64,000 nt of DNA from positions 1,488,001 to 1,552,000 of the forward strand of contig CM054117.1 in assembly GCA_028673005.1 (NCBI GenBank), given 5' to 3'. A program made the translations under genes and the position numbers. The notes below the pieces were generated by a model. It saw nothing but the letters and a program-made list of their open reading frames with translations, ran no database searches and was not told the origin of the DNA. Each line of letters opens with the position of its first letter. The first letter of the stretch is position 1. The stretch comes from Tanypteryx hageni (lineage: Eukaryota > Arthropoda > Insecta > Odonata > Petaluridae). This document shows positions 23,096-33,497 of the stretch, one piece after another.

Positions 23096-23451
23096 TACAC
23101 ACCCCTCCCTAAGGACTGTACCCTCCCTAAGGACTGCATAACCTTACAGAGGTGGGAGGGTTTGTGTACTCTTATGAACCAAAGAGCTATGCCGGCGGGA
23201 GATAATTCTCCTGGTAGGACCATCCAAGCCGGAAAGGTCTGAGGGGAAGAGTCAGACTAAGAAGCAGTCTTGGGGGTTTTACAACCCCCTGTGCAAGGGC
23301 AGCAGCTTGCACAGTACCTCTGTAGGTGGTGATCATGTGGATCTGAACAGCTACAGATGGGTAATCACTCTGTGAAACTGCGATGAGGAAAGCAAGGAAA
23401 AACTACCTCATTATATATCCCATGATAGGCTGAAAAGCTGCAAATACCTCT
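23096..23451 (+). promoter_or_regulatory. RTE-b 5' leader with two adjacent perfect hairpins
   Basis: Untranslated-looking leader with higher GC than its flanks. It contains GGGGGTT at 23,272-23,278 pairing with AACCCCC at 23,283-23,289 (4-nt loop). This is followed with no gap by TGTGCAAG at 23,290-23,297 pairing with CTTGCACA at 23,306-23,313 (8-nt loop). I recall that leaders of this LINE type are conserved among insect copies, which fits an RNA-level role, but the function is unknown. Copy b1 no longer contains this part. Confidence 0.6.
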
Positions 23452-24176
23452 ATGGATCTCTCTGGGGTAAAATATTCCGGAGGTAAAATAGTCCCCCAAT
23501 CGGATCTCCTGGTGGGGACTACCCTAGGGGATGCACAGAGGAAATATAACATTAATAGGAAAGCAAGTGGTGAGAAATTAAGAATAGGCACATGGAATGT
23601 TAGGACTATGAATTCAGGGGGTAAACTAAAGAACTTAAAAAGGGAAATGAGAAGGAATAATGTAGGTATAGTAGGTCTTAGTGAAGTTCGGTGGGAAGGA
23701 GAAGGCGAGATAAATTCAGACGAATTTAAAATTATTTACTAGGGAGGAGAGAAAAAGGAAAGGGGAGCGGGGATTATAATGAGAAAAGAGATAGCTGAAA
23801 GAATTAGCAAGGTAGTGACAGTTAATGATAGATTAATAGCCGTAAAACTTCAGATGGAGCCAGTGGAAATGCTTATAATTCAAATGTATATGCCAACGAC
23901 TAATGCTGGCGACGACGAAGTAGATGAAATGTATGAACAGATTATGGAGATATTGGAGGAGGAGGGAAAAGAAAGGGTCAACACCATAGTAATGGGAGAC
24001 TGGAACAGTGTAGTCGGAGAGGGACAGGAAGATAACATAGTGGGAAAATATGGACTAAGAAAGAGAAATGAAAGAGGGGTGAAACTTGTGGAATTCTCCC
24101 ATAGAAATAGATTGATTGTAACTAATACATGGTTTAAGCATCACCAGCGGAGACTTTACACAGGAGACCAGAGACG
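23452..24176 (+). pseudogene. RTE-like APE endonuclease (main part)
   Basis: Reads LRIGTWNVRTMNSGGKLKNL at the conserved start, VGIVGLSEVRWEGEGE (catalytic Glu), a stop at 23,740, then RGAGIIMRKEIAERI, IIQMYMPT, IVMGDWNSVVG (metal-binding Asp and Asn), RNERGVKLVEF and RLIVTNTWFKH. The SDH end of the domain continues after the LTR insertion, at about 24,995-25,010 (IDSDHNLLVANI). The nuclease nicks target DNA to prime reverse transcription. The in-frame stop after FKIIY and the LTR disrupt this copy. The first ATG at 23,452 lies 120 bp before the domain. Confidence 0.88.
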
Positions 24177-24912
24177 TGCAGCGAACTATAATTTTCGGTG
24201 CAAAAACATCCACTGATGTGCTAAGTGCTAATGACAAAATATAAATAGAACATAGAAATATAGACATATAACAATCCAACAGTTGAATTTGAATAGATTT
24301 AAGTAATACCACAAAACAAAATACACCTCGTAGGTGAAGGCGATTCGAAACGAAACTTAGTTAAAGTCAGTTAAATCACATCCAATAGTTACTGTCCTCT
24401 TCCGGCTCCCGGTAGGTCAATGTCCACTCCACACAATGTTTTCCTGCCGGATAGTATGAACTCGAGAGTGGGACACCTGCGTCGACTTCACTCGTTGCTC
24501 TCCTGTGCGTCTCGTCGCTCGGCAGGCCACTATCGGAATGGACTGTCACGTGACGCCGGTGGTGAAGGAGGGAGGTAATGACGTCAGGCGGGTAATTCGA
24601 AATGGTCGAATTATTCCCGGTAATTGGTCGCTTTTCCACTGTTCTTGCATAACCATGGGAAAGAGGGAAGGTTAAAGAGGCGAGGGGTAATTAGGGTATA
24701 TAAAGCAGAGAGGCACCACGGGAGGGCGTGTCGACCGTGGCGTGGCGTCCGTGGGCGTGGTGTTCAGTCCGGCGATATCACGAATATCGGCGATATACGA
24801 TAGCGGCGATATTCGAACTAGCGATATTCGTACTTGCATGTTCGTACATGCGATTCGTTAAGTGCTATCGTATAAGTGCGGGAGTAAAGGGGGGGGGAAA
24901 TCGTCACAGACG
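24173..24912. mobile_element. Solo LTR inserted in the RTE endonuclease, with 4-bp target duplication
   Basis: The inserted block 24,177-24,908 (732 bp) begins TG and ends CA and is flanked by GACG on both sides (24,173-24,176 and 24,909-24,912). Removing the block and one GACG keeps the LINE frame continuous across the site, from YTGDQR to YQIDYI. It contains a TATATAAAG box at 24,697-24,705 followed by a GC-rich region with several GCGATAT words (24,775-24,835). No internal coding region is present, so this is a solo LTR left by recombination. Its sequence differs from the LTR at 56.7 kb. The strand of the parent element follows the TATA box and is probably plus. Confidence 0.8.
24697..24705 (+). 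promoter_or_regulatory. TATA box of the solo LTR
   Basis: TATATAAAG within the 732-bp LTR, about 210 bp before its end, followed by a GC-rich stretch. Position and sequence fit an LTR promoter. Activity is not known. Confidence 0.55.
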
Positions 24913-26371
24913 ATACCAGATAGATTACATACTAGTCAATGAAAGATTTAGAAATAGCATTAAAAATGTGAAAACACTACCAGGGGCAGATATCGATTCC
25001 GACCACAACCTTTTGGTGGCAAATATACAATGTAGACTGAAGAGCGTTAAGAGAAACGTAAGAGTTAACAAGAAATGGAACTTAGAGGAACTCCTTAAAA
25101 ACAAGGAGGCTATCATGACTGAGCTGGAGGAAAGGTTGGGGGAGAGAGATGAAGAAAATAGGAAGAATGTAGATGAGGAGTGGAGATACATCCATAGCAA
25201 CATTAAAGATGTAATGGAAAAGAATGTAGGAAAGGTAACGGGTGAAAGAATCAAAAAACCCTGGATCACAGCAGCCATGCTGCAAAAAATGGAAGAGCGG
25301 AGAAATTGAAAGAACATAAACACTGAAGAAGGCCAAAGAAAATACAAGGAGTTAAATAATGCTTTAAGAAGGGAAACAGATAAAGCCAGAGAACAGTGGA
25401 TAAATGAGAAATACGAGGAGATTGTCGAGTGTGAAAGAATTTGTAGAACAGACCTCATGTATAGCAAAGCAAGGGAACTATTCAAGAAAAAAGCAAGAAA
25501 GATAGGACGTAAAGGAATCATGAACAAAAGTGGTAAAATAGTCTCGGAGCCAGACAATGTAAAGAATGTCTGGAAAGAATACATTGAGGTGCTGTATGAC
25601 AAAGAAGGAAAGTCAAGAAATATAGAATTAAATGAAAAAGAGGATGTGGAAAAAGATCAGCTAGGACCAAGTATTCTCGAGTCTGAAGTTAAAAGAGCAA
25701 TTGATGACATGAAAAGAAGGAAGGCTGTTGGGAGTGATGATATACCAGTGGACGTTCTTAAGGTTTTGGGGTCGAAAGCAGTTAAGCAACTAACAAAATT
25801 TTTTAACGAAATATATGATACTGGCATATGGCCTGAAGATTTTATAGATGTTGCTATGGTACCACTGGAGAAAAAGAACAATGCAAAATGTTGTAAGGAT
25901 TACAGAACAATTAGTTTAATTTCTCATACAGCTGAAGTTCTAACTAGAATAATAACCAAAAGAATTGAATGTAAAATAGAAAAGGAGCTGCAAGATAATC
26001 AGTTTGGTTTCAGAAGAGGAAGAGGGACTAGAGATGCTATAGGATGTATGAGGATGATGATAGAAAGAGCGCTAGATGTCAATAAAGATAAGTATTTTTG
26101 TTTTGTAGATTGGGAGAAAGCTTTTGACCGAGTGAAATGGGATAAAATGCTGGGTATTTTAAACAAAATAGGAATAGATTGGAAAGATAAAAGACTGCTT
26201 AAAAACCTTTACTTTGATCGAAAGATTAGAGTCAGGGTTGAAGGAGAAGAAACAGAAAGTACTTCAATAGGGAGGGGAGTGAGGCAGGGTTGTCCTATTT
26301 TACCAGCGATATTTAATATTTATGCAGAAAACAATAACAGAAGAAGCGTTAATGGAAGAGAAATGATTTAA
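24913..26371 (+). pseudogene. RTE-like endonuclease end, linker and RT N-terminal half
   Basis: Continues in one frame after the LTR with YQIDYILVNERF, IDSDHNLLVANI, the linker KPWITAAMLQKMEERR, a stop at 25,307 where the a1 copy has Trp, then MKRRKAVGSDDIPVDVLK, YRTISLISHTAEV, QFGFRRGRGTRDAIG, FVDWEKAFDRVKW (first catalytic Asp intact) and GRGVRQGCPILPAIFNIYAE. One extra base near 26,325 shifts the frame, so the stretch closes at 26,371 just before the second catalytic box. Confidence 0.88.
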
Positions 26372-27142
26372 GATAGGAGGTGAAAGTATTACCACCTTTA
26401 AAAACGCAGGTGATCAGGGCTTAATAGCAGAAGGCGAGAAAGAGCTTCAGAGGATGACAGACAGACTAGTGGAGGTTGGCCAACAATATAGAATGAAGAT
26501 CAATGCAGAAAAAACGAAAGCCATGGTGGTTTCAAAGGAACATATAGAATTAAATATAATGGTAAATGGCTAAAAATTGGAACAAGTAAGTAGTTTCAAA
26601 TATCTCGGCAGTATTTTAGCGCAGGATGCAAGTAGTACACAGGACATTAGAAGTAGGATTGCAATGGGAAAAGCAACATTTAACGAAAAGAAAGAGCTTC
26701 TCACAAGCAAGAAAATAAATTCAGAAAAAGGAAGAAATTAGCAAAATGCTACATATGGAGCATAGCTCTTTATGGTGCAGAGACGTGGACGGTAAGGAGA
26801 AAGGAGGAAAAATATTTAGAAAGTTTTGAGATGTGGGTATGGAGGAGAATGATGAAAGTGAAATGGACAGAGAGGAAGAGAAACGAAGAAGTATTAGAAA
26901 TGGTGGGAGAAGAAAGGATGCTAATAAAAACAATCGGGAAAAGAAAAGCAAATTGGATAGGGCACATATTGAGAAGACAGTGTTTACAAAGGACGATCTT
27001 AGAAGGAAAAATTAGTGGAAGAAGAGGAAGAGGGAGAAAAAGAATAGGAATATTAGATAATATAAAGCAGGGATATAATACTTATAGAGATATAAAAGAG
27101 TCTTCTAGGGAGAGAGAGAAATGGAGGCAGCGATTCAGTTAA
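26372..27142 (+). pseudogene. RTE-like RT C-terminal half
   Basis: In a shifted frame the second catalytic box reads FKNAGDQGLIAE where copy b1 has IKYADDQGLIAE, so both Tyr and one catalytic Asp are changed. SFKYLGSILAQ follows, another frame change comes near 26,720, and an open C-terminal stretch 26,831-27,142 has MWVWRRMMKVKWTER and RKANWIGHILRRQ and a basic RGRGRKR segment. The protein ends 40 bp before the (GAT)n tail. Confidence 0.85.
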
Positions 27143-27165
27143 AACCTGTCTTCGGACAGAAGCAT

Positions 27166-27186
27166 GATGATGATGATGATGATGAT
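27166..27186 (+). repeat. (GAT)n 3' tail of RTE b2
   Basis: Seven GAT units directly after the b-type 3' end. RTE elements typically end in short tandem repeats rather than poly-A. The same motif, inverted, ends copy b1 at about 20,785. Confidence 0.85.
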
Positions 27187-27188
27187 TT

Positions 27189-27574
27189 ACACACAATGGC
27201 TTCTTCGTCACCATTACCTTCTAGTTCAAACACTTTAAAATATGGGTAAAATGGTATTCGATCTGAAGCACTTTTCCGTTTCTTAACTATATTTTTAAAA
27301 ATCTAATAAAATTTAATATTTTTTTTAAATTACAAAAAATCTCTCCACAATCTAGTTTTTCTTTTCGTCAGAAGAAAGTTCAGAACAGCAAACAAGACAA
27401 CAAACCAAAATATAACATACAAATCCACAAAATTGAGGTTCCCCGTATTTTATCGAAAAAATAATCTCTTCACCATATGACAACTAACACTGCACTGTCA
27501 CTTTATATGGTTTTTCTTATAGTTAGGAGAAAGTTTAGAACAACAAACTAGACAACAAACTAAAATATAACATA
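27189..27574. repeat. AT-rich stretch with a 45-bp direct repeat
   Basis: A segment ending in CAAAATATAACATA or TAAAATATAACATA occurs at 27,375-27,421 and 27,529-27,574, with matching upstream words AGAACA, CAAACTAGACAACAAACT and close variants. The second copy abuts the end of Helitron H1 copy 1. The rest is featureless. Confidence 0.6.
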
Positions 27575-28305
27575 CTAGAAGAAGGTGCTTGCATAGTGCA
27601 AGCATTTCATCTCAGCTTGAAAAAACATTAATTTTTCTGAGAGATATTTCATCATGAGAAAGATTTCTTTCATTCTAAAGATTTCTCCTCTGGACCGGTT
27701 TTGATTTTTCATTATTGAACAATAACGGAATAAAACAATCACTAATTTTTGCAATATTAAGAATATTATACTTTTCCCACATTAGGTTAATAATGCCACA
27801 CATTTCTGCGAAATTTTAAATATATAGGACTATTAGAAGTGAAATAACATTTATCTAATTGTTTAAATTTAAATAATTTTGAACGGCCGCAAAAAAAATT
27901 CATGGATACATTGAAATGTTTATTCGTTTAAATAGACTAAACTAAATAATTTAAAAATTTCAGCTCCTTAACTCCTACCGTAATACCTAAACAGTTATCT
28001 ATTTGTTTTAAATTTAAGAATTTTTAACGGCAATTCAAATTAAAATATCAAAATTTCTATAATCTCTATTTCTTTTTTTTACAAATCCTACATCCAAAAA
28101 AAATTTCAGCTCCGTAGCACATTCGGATATATATAAACCTTGAAAATTTGTTTAAACAATTGCGAATTTTCAGCGGCCGCATTATTGCACCATTTCAAGA
28201 TTTTCGTTTTTTTAGTCTGTTTTGCACTAAATCCTACCTAAGAAAGAAATTTCGAATCTCCAGCTCATCTGGAAGTGGCTAAACATTAGTATCTTCCTAT
28301 ATATA
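27575..28305 (-). mobile_element. Non-autonomous Helitron H1, copy 1
   Basis: The minus-strand 3' end has the hallmark of Helitrons: an 8-bp perfect stem (TGCTTGCA 27,586-27,593 with TGCAAGCA 27,597-27,604) about 8 bp before a terminal CTAG (27,575-27,578) followed by T. The body has conserved words shared by all H1 copies: AACGGCCGC, TTTCAGCTCCGTAGCAC, CGAATCTCCAGCTCA and CTGGAAGT. It is non-coding. Its 5' side meets copy 2 near 28,305. Confidence 0.7.
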
Positions 28306-28310
28306 TGTTA

Positions 28311-28885
28311 CAAGTAGAAGGTGCTTGCATTCTGCAAATATATCATCTCACCTTGAAAAAACATTCATTTTTCATTAGAAATATTTTTTTTAATTCTAAA
28401 TATTTCACCTCCGCAGCGATTTTCGTTTTCCCCTTATGTAAAAATAATAAATTAAACAATCCCCAAACTTTGCAATTTTAGAAATTTTAAACTTTCTCCA
28501 TTATGGGATACAACTTCTACGTATTTCTGCCAAATTTTAAAGTTGTAGCACTTCTAGAAGTGAAATAATATTTTTTTAATTGTTTAAATTTTAAACATTT
28601 TTAACGGCCGCCGCAATTATCTGTGGAAAAATTGAAATGTATATTTGTGCAAATGCACTAATCTGTAAATAACTTGAAAACTTAAGCTTAGTAGCTCATA
28701 CCGTAGTACCTAAACAGTTATTTATTTGTTCAAACTTTAAAATTTTTTAACGGCAACACAAGTTAAAATATCAAAATTTGTATAATCCCTATTTCGTTTT
28801 TTACAAACCCTACCTCTGTAAAAACTCATCTCCGTAGCTCATTTGGAAATGCATTCATTTACAATGAATATGTATCACACTAAAA
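28311..28885 (-). mobile_element. Non-autonomous Helitron H1, copy 2 (5'-truncated)
   Basis: Same family, directly next to copy 1 in the same orientation. The terminal word is CTTG (28,311-28,314) in place of CTAG. The hairpin partner is mutated (TGCTTGCA then TGCAAATA). Internal words GAACGGCCGCCGC-like, TAACGGCAACAC and AGCTCCGTAGCTC-like confirm identity. Homology fades near 28,880. Confidence 0.65.
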
Positions 28886-30173
28886 ATAATAATATAGATA
28901 TAAGTGGAATAATTTATGTGTTTGGATTAAGACGTCAGCATATGTTTACCTATTTGGTTTACATTAACGATATTATGTAATATAGTGCATTAAAAGCATT
29001 ATATCAACGTTCTTGAAGAAAGGAAAGATTTATCGAAAAACTACGAAACACAACATTAAAATACTTTTCACGTTTTTCTCAAGTTCGTCTGTTAGTATGA
29101 CGACTTCCTCATAAGTTTACGTCGGAGTTTAAAATCAAAGGGATAGTGATATATGAATAAGTCTATAATTTTCATTTTCCGCGAAAATATGGAATCCATC
29201 CGGAATTTCTAGTCCCTGGCAATCGGCTCACGTTCAACTTTTCGAATTTCAACTTTCGTGGCTCAGATCGCCCTTTTTCAGTAATAACTATAATCATCAT
29301 CTAGGCAACAGCCTATATGTTACACTAAAATTTATGAAAAAATTAGGATATTTTGTGTGTTATGATTATGGTGTCACCATTCGTGCCTTTTAGTATAAAA
29401 AAATTAATTTAAAATTATCACGTCATCATATATATACGCCGTTGGCTGAAATTAACTGGATTGTAATGCAGTCTAAACATTAAATCAATGCTCTTGAAGC
29501 ATGGGAAATCAATTCCCTCGAGGAAGCTTGTGCCATTTTGCTGCCACATTAAGTTGATTTTGATTTTAAAAGGAACTCATTTGATCAAACATTTTATTTA
29601 TAAAAGATGTTACGATGAATCACCAAGCGGTGCCCAGGGAAATCCAGTATTTCAATACCTGTTTGAACAAATTATTAACAGGTTATTCTTTCATATTTAT
29701 TATTGACCTGTATGGGGATTCTGTATAAATTTAATTTTTCTTTAATTTAATTTTCCTAATGATGAGATAAATAAAATTAACTGATCTTGCTAAGTTCTTT
29801 TAAAATTCTTTCTTCCTAAACCAAACAGAAAAGTAAACAAACAAAACGACGTAATATCGTAAACGGGCTCGCGAGTACACAACAGAAGTATTCTAAATTT
29901 TTACAAATAATAACAAAAATAATCTAAACAGTGTTCAAGATATAAGCTTCCCAAATTTCTACACAAACATATAAACTAATATGAAGGTATCGTTTTACTA
30001 ATCTTTCAAACAAGAACAAGTACAATTAATCGTTTTTTTAGGTAAACATACAATGTAACAAAGGTATATAAATAATAACGTCCCGAACTCTGATTGGCTG
30101 GCTAGTAAACCAATAAAAGTCTGCCAAAAAGTTCGCCGACGATTACGGTAATCTCTATTAATAAAATCCTTAT
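28886..30173. other. AT-rich spacer
   Basis: No recognisable coding or repeat signal. The open frame 29,488-29,706 (73 residues) has no family features. Nothing supported. Confidence 0.4.
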
Positions 30174-30520
30174 GGCCGCCACACACCGAAAGCTGCGCAT
30201 GCAGCAGGTAGCTAGTTCCACACATCAGGCGCTACGCCACGCTATGGGTATGTCGCCATGCCTCGACACGTCCAACGGCAGTCGCCTCCCGCGCGATTTC
30301 TGTGGCATGTCTTTTGTGACGCATGCGCACTCCACTCATTTTCTGCCACCGCTAGGGCTAGTGCAGTGATATTTTGTGCTCTAGGCGAACCATAGAGTAA
30401 GGATATATCCTTAATATATGAGGCGAACCTTCCGCCCCGCCCCATTTATGAGAGTCTATAACATTGTATGGCATAACATAGCGTGGTGCCTCGTGGCGTA
30501 GCTTTCGGTGTGCGGCGGCC
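30174..30520. mobile_element. MITE with about 25-bp terminal inverted repeats
   Basis: The left end GGCCGCCACACACCGAAAGC (30,174 on) is the inverse of the right end, which reads GCTTTCGGTGTGCGGCGGCC up to 30,520. Over about 25 bp the two arms differ at two positions. The interior is GC-richer than its surroundings and has no transposase. No convincing target-site duplication was found, so the superfamily is left open. Helitron H2 copy 1 begins about 10 bp after it. Confidence 0.75.
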
Positions 30521-30639
30521 TTTACTCTGCCTAACGCTGACGTCATCACTGTCACATTTTAACGTGTTTTAAACAAACTTCCGATTAGGTGGAAGATTGA
30601 AATGTTTGATTGAGATATAAAAATTAAATGACGAAAAAA

Positions 30640-30665
30640 TACGAAAAAAGACCTGGGTTCGAATC
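30640..30665 (+). promoter_or_regulatory. B-box-like word (pol III) inside Helitron H2
   Basis: GGGTTCGAATCC at about 30,656-30,667 matches the tRNA B-box consensus GGTTCGANTCC. The H2 copy at 47,708 has GGGTTCGACTAA at the same place. No good A-box lies at the right distance, so this could be chance or the remains of a SINE captured by an ancestor. Confidence 0.35.
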
Positions 30666-30715
30666 CAGGGGGACGGTATCCATTTCCCGTAAGATAACAC
30701 GTAAAAAGCGACTTT

Positions 30716-31299
30716 TTAACCCTAGAATGCTAATGTTGACTAGGAAAAGCATCGATGTTAAGCATTCGTAAAAAATACTACCAATTTTTTTGCACAAGTT
30801 TTATGCATTTAGTTGCAAGAAAAAAATCTTTAAAAAACTACATATATAAGAGTGTTACACAATTAATACATGCGTTAGTCATATGTTCTCATAAAAAACA
30901 CGGCAACATTTTGTTTTATGTTCAGCGTAGATTGCTTTTTGGTGGTTATAATTCGTTTTCTAGGACAATAACTGCAAACAGTTCTAGTATTAGTTGCTGA
31001 AGACTGCTGAGTAATTTCTGGCAAAGAAATGTTTAAAATGTCGGAAATAATTTGCATATCATTATATATTGCATAAATATCAAACTTAATTATTGCCAAG
31101 CTGTCGTATTTTTGACGGTCTCTATTGTAAACGAACGAAAACGCCTCTCCGAAAAATCCACACCCCTCAAGGACACTGCACAACAAATACTGAAGGTACT
31201 GGGGAGGATACACCACAACCATTAATAGAAACGGGGAAAACCAGAAGTATGACCCACCTATGTCTTAATTTTTACGACACCTTAGCATTCTAGGCTTAA
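30716..31299. mobile_element. piggyBac-type relic nested in Helitron H2
   Basis: Ends are CCCTAGAATGCTAA (30,720 on) and the inverse TTAGCATTCTAGGC (to 31,295), each flanked by TTAA (30,716-30,719 and 31,296-31,299). TTAA duplication with a CCCTAGA-type terminus is the signature of piggyBac. The Helitron sequence resumes close by. The 576-bp length shows it is a deletion derivative. Confidence 0.82.
30875..31222 (-). pseudogene. C-terminal piece of a piggyBac transposase
   Basis: 115 codons inside the TTAA-flanked element. The segment RTVCSYCPRKRIITTKK resembles the start of the Cys-rich C-terminal domain of piggyBac transposases, which binds the terminal repeats. The following Cys residues of that domain are not seen, so it is truncated or mutated. 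The catalytic core is absent. The assignment rests mainly on the flanking TTAA termini. Confidence 0.5.
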
Positions 31300-32275
31300 A
31301 GTGCAGGCTTTTATTCTTTTGGAAATCAAAATTAGAAATTATTGGCGTACGATTTACGAATTTGAACTATGTTTCAGGAATATTAATAAAAATCAATTTT
31401 CCCGCCTTCCGTTCGAATTCTCTCATATTAAACATTTAAATCATATATTTTTGGAAAATATCGGGTTTTAAACGGGTTGTTGCCTTGTCGACCACGTCAT
31501 TGTTAAACTTCGAGAATCAATTGTTGTCTCAACCCGCATACATGTAATATATTCGATTGCATAGATTGCTTTACATTATCGTAGGACTTTTCGCGAAAAT
31601 ATGTCTCCTAATGGGACTGGGATTTAGTTTGGATTATTTTGTTTGTCTAAATGGCTAAATAGATGTAGGGTGAAATAGAGGGAGATGTGGGGAAGGAGAT
31701 AGGAAGGAAGGGATATAGAATAGAAGGTACACAGAGTAAGGGAAGTATAGAATTAGAAAAGGACGGAAGGAAAGAGATAAAAAAGAAGACGGAGAAAAAG
31801 AGGCAGAGCTATGGATTGGGACAGGAGGGAATGAGACAGGGGGAGGTGGGAGAAAAGAGAGGGACAGAGAGAGAGAGGGAAGGAAAGAGAGAGGGAAGGA
31901 GAAAGAGGGAGGGAGAGAGGGACAGAGAGAAGGAGGGAGAGAGGCATGGAGGGACTATTTTTATTTATTTAGTATTTTTCTTCATTTTTGACAAGGAGAA
32001 AACAAGAATGAGAAAGAAATTCTCTCGAATCTCTCTTTTGGCAAATTTTATACCGACTCTTACTCAATACTTACAGCAGTTTTTATTCATTTCCAAGTTA
32101 CCCGATGAATTTCAACGGGCAATTACACTAGAAAAAATAACTAATTCTGTGATTATCCATAATAATGAGTTAAGAGTATACTTAAGATGTATGGTTTCAG
32201 TAGGATTACGAGTCTTACGACAGGATTTCACCAATATAGTAGCTTACACCCGTCATATGACAGGCAATATCCTAG

Positions 32276-32694
32276 TATAATATAAGATTGAAAGGCTTTA
32301 GAATCGTTGCTATCGTAGTTAAAGTTTTCATTGTCGAAAATCGAAAAACGTTTGATAATTTTATGAATAAAATCAAATTTTTACGCAAATTCAGCACGGA
32401 TTTGACTTTTGTCTTCAAGAAAAATAAACTTCATTCGTTTGTCCACAGTTTGATGTATGTATCGATTTTGTATACTATTTTTAAATAATTTAACAAAACA
32501 ATTTTATATAGCCCTGCACAGTCTTCAATGTTTTTCTTATGGGTGATTAAAATTGGAAATTGGCGTCAAAAATGCCCCTTAAATATAACATTTTCTGAAA
32601 TTTTGGTTTTCTTCTAGAGGTTGTACCGAATAACCTATCTTCCTTCCAAATTTCAGCTCTGTAGCACTTATATATATACCATAGGGTATATATA
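32276..32694. other. AT-rich spacer with an H1-like word
   Basis: Mostly unrecognised. AATTTCAGCTCTGTAGCAC near 32,650-32,670 matches the internal H1 Helitron word, so a small fragment of that family may lie here. Confidence 0.4.
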
Positions 32695-32751
32695 TCATTA
32701 TATATAGACGTTTCTTACAGAGGAGGTTAAGGAGGAGGAGGATATAACATA
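32695..32751 (+). mobile_element. Helitron H1 5'-end fragment
   Basis: TCATTATATATAGACGTTTC followed by TTACAGAGGAGG. The same start follows the CTAG/CTTG ends at 33,497 (inverted) and 34,588, identifying it as the 5' terminus of H1. Here only about 57 bp remain, abutting the inverted 3' end of copy 3. Confidence 0.6.
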
Positions 32752-33497
32752 CTAGTAGAAGGTGCTTGCATTCTGCAAGCGTATCATGTCACCTACAAAA
32801 CATTCATTTTTCAGACAGATATTTCATCATTACAAATATTTGTTTATTTCCAAAGATTTCACCTCCGCAAAGATTTTCGTTTTTCTCTTATGTAAAAATA
32901 ATAGATTAAAAATATTCCCCAAACTTTACAATTTTGAGAATTTTATACTTTCTCAATTATGGAGTAGTAATGTCACACATTTCTGCCAAATTTTGAAGTT
33001 GTAGCACTTCTAGAAGTGAAATAATATTTATCTAATTGTTTAAATTATAAACATTTTAACGGCCGCCGCAATATATTTATAGAGAGATTCAAATGTTTAT
33101 TTGTGCAAATGTACTACTCTGTAAATAACTTGATAATTTCAGCTTCCTAGCTCATCCGGTATCTATTTGTTTAAAATTTAAGAATTTTTAACGGCAACAC
33201 AAGTTAAAATAACAAAATTTTTATAATCCTTATTTGTTTTTTTACTAATAAACACTAATTAACTAATAAATAAAAACTAATAAATAAACTAATAAACACT
33301 ACTAAAAAAAATTTCAGCTCCGTAGCACATTCGGAAATACATAAACCTCGAAAATTTCATTCTAGTCGGTGTTGCACAAAATCATACCTATGAAACAATT
33401 TCGAATCTCCAGCTCAACTGGAAGTACCTAAGCATTAGTATCCTCCTGTTATATGTTATATATTATATCCTCCTCTGTAAGGAACGTCTGTATATGA
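32752..33497 (-). mobile_element. Non-autonomous Helitron H1, copy 3 (both ends)
   Basis: The best-bounded H1 copy. On the minus strand the 5' end is TCATATACAGACG (from 33,497 down) and the 3' end is the hairpin TGCAGAATGCAAGC region followed by CTAG (32,755-32,752) and T. Length is 746 bp. Its 5' TC directly touches the CTAG of copy 4. Internal words match the other copies. Non-coding. Confidence 0.75.

Larger units (their letters stand above)
23096..27188 (+). mobile_element. RTE-like LINE, subfamily b, copy b2 (near full length, interrupted by a solo LTR)
   Basis: The most complete RTE copy here. It has a GC-richer 5' leader (23,096-23,451), APE endonuclease (23,452-24,176 and 24,913-25,020), linker and RT (25,021-27,142), then a b-type 3' end with CCTGTCTTCGGACAG and a (GAT)n tail ending at about 27,186. 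A solo LTR occupies 24,177-24,908. At least three stops or frameshifts and altered catalytic residues show it is inactive. Confidence 0.88.
30532..32275 (+). mobile_element. Helitron-like element H2, copy 1 (non-autonomous)
   Basis: Shares its whole length with 47,578-48,395. Shared words include AACGCTGACGTCATCACT at the 5' side, TTCCCGTAAGATAACACG, AAACTTCGAGAATCAATTG, GGATTGGGACAGGAGGGAATG and a long GGGAGA-rich tract. The 3' end has a stem (CCCGTCA/TGACAGG, 32,249-32,264) then CAATATC and CTAG (32,272-32,275) followed by T. A piggyBac relic is inserted at 30,720-31,295 and about 300 bp of unrelated AT-rich sequence lies before the 3' hairpin. No Rep/helicase is present. The extreme 5' TC terminus is not clear. 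Confidence 0.75.

Noticed and set aside
24728..24912. Start of an open frame inside the solo LTR running into the LINE endonuclease
   Set aside because: The join is created by the LTR insertion; the LTR part has no coding similarity.
31687..32280. 197-codon frame within Helitron H2
   Set aside because: The N-terminal half is the purine tract read as Lys/Glu/Arg/Gly, and the rest crosses the Helitron terminus. No family similarity.
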